9,428 bases of DNA, taken from positions 1 through 9,428 of the forward strand of contig PKXI01000265.1 of the NCBI GenBank assembly GCA_003133425.1, in the 5' to 3' direction. Position 1 is the stretch's first letter, and the number at the start of each line of letters is the position of its first letter. This document shows, in pieces, positions 7,447 through 9,428 of this stretch. Origin of the DNA: Acidobacteriaceae bacterium (GTDB taxonomy: Bacteria; Acidobacteriota; Terriglobia; Terriglobales; Acidobacteriaceae). The translations under genes and the position numbers were made by a program. The notes under the pieces were generated by a model. The model ran no database searches and was not told where the DNA came from. It worked only from the letters and a program-made list of their open reading frames with translations.

Positions 7447-8823
7447 ATGTCTGATCACAGCACCCTCAACATGAATCGCCGTAGTGTCCTCAAGTCTTCG
7501 CTGGCCGTACTGGCCGGTGGGGCTCTCAGCCAGGCTGCTGGAGCCAGCGCGACGGAGTCTTCAATCAAGAATGTCAATCTGAACTCGAGTCCATCGACCT
7601 TGAAAATCACCGACATGCGCTACGCGGTAGTTGTTAAGCCGGGGCCGAGCCCGTGCGTTCTTATTCGCATTGACACCAACCAGGGCGTCTATGGCCTGGG
7701 TGAAGTGCGCGACATAGCGGGTTACCAGTACGCGATGGTTCTGAAGAGCCGCCTCGTTGGCGAGAATCCGCTGAACATCGACTACCTGTTTCAGAAGATT
7801 GCTCAGTTTGGTGGCGGCGCGCGGCAAGCAGGCGGTGTTTGCGCCGTGGAGATGGCGCTATGGGACATTGCCGGCAAAGTGTACAACATCCCCGTCTACC
7901 AGATGCTCGGCGGTAAATGGCGCGATACCATCCGCATCTATGCCGATACCGAAGAATCGGAATCGCCGAAGGAGTGCGGGGAGCGGGCCAAACAGCGGGT
8001 GGCGATGGGCATGACGTGGATCAAGATGGACTTTGGGATTCGCCTGCTGCAGGGACAGAAGGACATGGTGATGGAGCCGGCCGGTCAAAGCGGATGGGAA
8101 TTGCGCAATCAACCTCATCCCTTTGTCGCCACCGAGATCACCGACAAAGGCATCGAGAGGATGTGCGAGTTTGTCGGCTCAGTCCGAGACGCGGTCGGTT
8201 ATGAAATACCGTTTTCGATTGATCATCTGGGACACATCGGAGTGAAGTCGGTGATCAAGCTGGCCAAAGCCTACGAGAAGTTCAACCTGGAGTGGATGGA
8301 AGACGTGATTCCCTGGATCTACACCGATCTTCTCAAGGAGATTACAGAGGCTAGCCCGACGCCTATCCTCACCGGCGAGGATATCTACGAGATCGCGGAC
8401 TTCGAGAAGCTCTGCAGCAACCACGCGGTAGACAAGATCCATCCCGACCTTGCGACCTCGGGCGGCATTTTGCGGACCCACAGAATTGGCGACATGGCTT
8501 ATGGCTATGGCGTGCCGATGGCGATGCATTTTGCCGGAACGCCGGTATGCTGCATGGCCAACGTTCACTGCGCGGCGGCCACGCGCAATTTTCTCGCGCT
8601 CGAGAACCATTCGCTCGACGTACCTTTCTGGCAAGACTTGGTCACAGGCATTGAAAAGCCGATCATCAATAAGGGGTACATCAAGGTCCCGGATACCCCC
8701 GGATTGGGAATTACGCTCAACGATGATGAAGTGAAGCGGCATCTGAAACCCGGCACGGGATATTTTGAACCCACGCCGATGTGGGACGAAGCGCAGTCAT
8801 GGGACGATGCGCTTTTTAGCTGA
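7447..8823 (+). CDS. Second Tat-exported enolase-superfamily (MR/MLE-type) enzyme, probable acid-sugar dehydratase
   Basis: 458 aa. The twin-arginine signal NRRSVLK (10-16) is followed by a hydrophobic SLAVLAGGALSQAAG and a clear signal-peptidase site (ASA, then T). The capping domain runs from about 52 (LKITDMRYAVV) through GVYGLGEVRD and VEMALWDIAGK to MLGGKWRDTI. In the barrel, likely metal ligands are D259 (SIDHLGH), E285 (WMEDV) and E311 (LTGED). Candidate acid/base residues are K193 (WIKMD), H260 or H263, and H361 (AMHFAG). This set differs from the upstream enzyme (Asp instead of Glu as first ligand, and a different His-containing loop near the C-terminus), so substrates probably differ. 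An insertion at about 200-235 and an acidic C-terminal tail (PMWDEAQSWDDALFS) add length beyond the usual 380-420 aa. The start is supported by AAGGA (7432-7436), 10 nt before the ATG; ATG 7471 just before the Arg pair is an alternative. Dehydration of an aldonic acid is inferred from the family. Confidence 0.88.
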   Translation: MSDHSTLNMNRRSVLKSSLAVLAGGALSQAAGASATESSIKNVNLNSSPSTLKITDMRYAVVVKPGPSPCVLIRIDTNQGVYGLGEVRDIAGYQYAMVLKSRLVGENPLNIDYLFQKIAQFGGGARQAGGVCAVEMALWDIAGKVYNIPVYQMLGGKWRDTIRIYADTEESESPKECGERAKQRVAMGMTWIKMDFGIRLLQGQKDMVMEPAGQSGWELRNQPHPFVATEITDKGIERMCEFVGSVRDAVGYEIPFSIDHLGHIGVKSVIKLAKAYEKFNLEWMEDVIPWIYTDLLKEITEASPTPILTGEDIYEIADFEKLCSNHAVDKIHPDLATSGGILRTHRIGDMAYGYGVPMAMHFAGTPVCCMANVHCAAATRNFLALENHSLDVPFWQDLVTGIEKPIINKGYIKVPDTPGLGITLNDDEVKRHLKPGTGYFEPTPMWDEAQSWDDALFS

Positions 8824-8851
8824 AGCAACGGCTTCATCCAGCCAATGGGGG

Positions 8852-8894
8852 CGAGACAAAGCAGGATAGCAACAGAATCCAGGACTTTGTCTCG
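8852..8894 (+). other. Two-part hairpin downstream of the second dehydratase-like gene (possible terminator or processing site)
   Basis: CGAGACAAAG (8852-8861) pairs perfectly with CTTTGTCTCG (8885-8894). Inside, GGAT (8864-8867) pairs with ATCC (8877-8880) around a 9-nt loop, with a small internal bulge (CA opposite AGGA). A G-T pair can extend the base by one. TTCCTCTC follows, pyrimidine-rich but not a T-run, so a classical rho-independent terminator is doubtful. The length and the inner stem make a chance match less likely than for the other small stems here. Confidence 0.5.
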
Positions 8895-9062
8895 TTCCTC
8901 TCAATCCTCAAGGGGAACGTGGGGATGAACCAAAGGCGCGGGTACGCCTTCATTTGACCGGCTCACCTGGTCGAAAGGGGCGGGTTGCGAAGGCGCCATG
9001 GTGGAACCGCGATTGCCTCGAGGATGAACAGAATATTTGGAGAGTGACCTGGAATAGCAGTG

Positions 9063-9075
9063 TGCCAGTCTGGCA
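9063..9075. promoter_or_regulatory. 13-nt palindrome, possible operator upstream of the RraA-like gene
   Basis: TGCCAG-T-CTGGCA is a perfect inverted repeat ending about 61 nt before the ATG at 9137. Position and symmetry fit a binding site for a dimeric regulator, but there is only one copy in the window and no known consensus that I can tie it to. Confidence 0.2.
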
Positions 9076-9136
9076 GCTGCTGGGCCGGGAACGTAAACGT
9101 CTTTTGCGGGACGAATTGGGAAGGGTGGAGAGATTT

Positions 9137-9428
9137 ATGAAGAGGGTTATTTCGGCAATTCTAGTGGCGTGCGCGGTGTTGATGGCGGCCCCTGCATTCA
9201 GTCAGGTGACCATGACGCGGGATCAAATACTTTTTTACACATCGGACTGGAAGGGTGATCGCTTCCCGGATGGCCGGCCAAAATTGCCGGATGCGCTACT
9301 GAAGCGCGCGGTAGATATGACCATTGAAGACGTTTGGGAATTCCTGCGCGGCGAGGGTTACAACAATCAATTCGATTCCGGCTGGCAGGCTCTTCATATG
9401 GAAAAACCGTTTGCCGGCAGGGCGCTGA
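9137..9428 (+). CDS. Secreted RraA-like (class II pyruvate aldolase-fold) protein, 5' part, cut by the window edge
   Basis: 97 codons are visible and the frame is open at the right edge. Residues 1-about 23 form a Sec signal peptide (MKR, then VISAILVACAVLMAAPAFSQ). The mature start MTRDQILFYTSDWKGDRFPDGRPKLPDALLKRA, then TIEDVWEFLRGEGYNNQFDSGWQ and FAGRAL, matches my memory of the N-terminal part of RraA-family proteins found in Acidobacteriota and Planctomycetota. RraA-fold proteins include 4-hydroxy-4-methyl-2-oxoglutarate aldolases, which yield pyruvate, and the RNase E inhibitor of Escherichia coli; the exported form here cannot be an RNase E inhibitor. The metal/substrate motif (around R-D in the second half) lies outside the window, so activity cannot be judged. 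The start is supported by GGTGGAGAG (about 9125-9133). LVAC at residues 9-12 resembles a lipobox but lies too early in the hydrophobic core. In context it may cleave products of the upstream dehydratases (inference). Confidence 0.75.
   Translation, partial: MKRVISAILVACAVLMAAPAFSQVTMTRDQILFYTSDWKGDRFPDGRPKLPDALLKRAVDMTIEDVWEFLRGEGYNNQFDSGWQALHMEKPFAGRAL

Larger units (their letters stand above)
8824..9136. other. 313-bp spacer with hairpins before the RraA-like gene
   Basis: No coding frame of useful length is present: the frame from ATG 8925 closes after 10 codons and others are similar. A TGAAGC/GCTTCA stem with loop AACG (8821-8836) begins on the stop codon of the preceding gene. A longer hairpin lies at 8852-8894. 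AAGGCG/CGCCTT (about 8934-8951) could form a small stem. TGCCAGTCTGGCA (9063-9075) is a perfect palindrome about 60 nt before the next start. I could not find a good -35/-10 pair, so it is open whether the next gene is read from here or by read-through. Confidence 0.5.

Noticed and set aside
6811..7458. 215-codon minus-strand open frame across the end of the first dehydratase-like gene
   Set aside because: It lies opposite conserved enolase-superfamily motifs and shows no family likeness; it is a product of the GC-rich codon pattern.
8179..8742. 187-codon minus-strand open frame inside the second dehydratase-like gene
   Set aside because: It is antisense to the metal-binding barrel core, with no motif and no ribosome site.
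9161..9172. Lipobox (LVAC) in the RraA-like signal peptide
   Set aside because: The Cys is residue 12, before most of the hydrophobic core (which continues to about residue 20), and an ordinary AFS/Q-type cleavage site follows. Lipoprotein anchoring is unlikely.

Overview
The window looks like a chromosomal segment of a soil-type Acidobacteriota (Terriglobia/Bryobacter/Solibacter-like). This rests on three gene families that I recognise from that phylum: a very large Oar/CarboxypepD_reg-type TonB-dependent receptor, a membrane protein with the typical acidobacterial N-terminal 'LLQSPHFKNSKRYPRFL...' domain and 'VLxTxV...VVAVDFW' C-terminus, and Tat-exported enolase-superfamily enzymes. I made no database search, so the taxonomic assignment is from memory of these families. 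All intact genes are on the plus strand.

Layout: (1) The left edge (38-about 190, minus strand) holds the C-terminal remnant of a tyrosine recombinase, including the catalytic-tyrosine motif. (2) A 435-aa single-pass membrane protein, probably a regulator or sensor, follows at 293-1600. Its open frame runs further 5', antisense through the integrase remnant, but that part is not real protein. (3) A gene-poor gap of about 890 bp (1601-2491) contains only a nested inverted repeat. (4) A 1148-aa outer-membrane TonB-dependent receptor lies at 2492-5938 and ends in a perfect 12-bp terminator hairpin. (5) A near-consensus sigma70 promoter sits directly on the tail of that terminator and should drive (6) two consecutive Tat-exported mandelate racemase/muconate lactonizing-type enzymes (6046-7317 and 7447-8823). 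Their visible metal ligands and histidines point to acid-sugar dehydratases. (7) A 313-bp spacer with several hairpins precedes (8) the 5' part of a secreted RraA-like (class II pyruvate aldolase-fold) protein, which runs off the right edge at 9428.

Working model (inference): the receptor takes a carbohydrate-derived ligand across the outer membrane. Two different exported dehydratases convert acid sugars to 2-keto-3-deoxy acids, and an exported RraA-fold aldolase may split these to pyruvate plus an aldehyde. All four carry export signals, so much of a non-phosphorylative acid-sugar pathway would operate outside the cytoplasm. That is unusual, because characterised enolase-superfamily dehydratases and RraA-type aldolases are cytoplasmic. 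The substrate cannot be told from the sequence.
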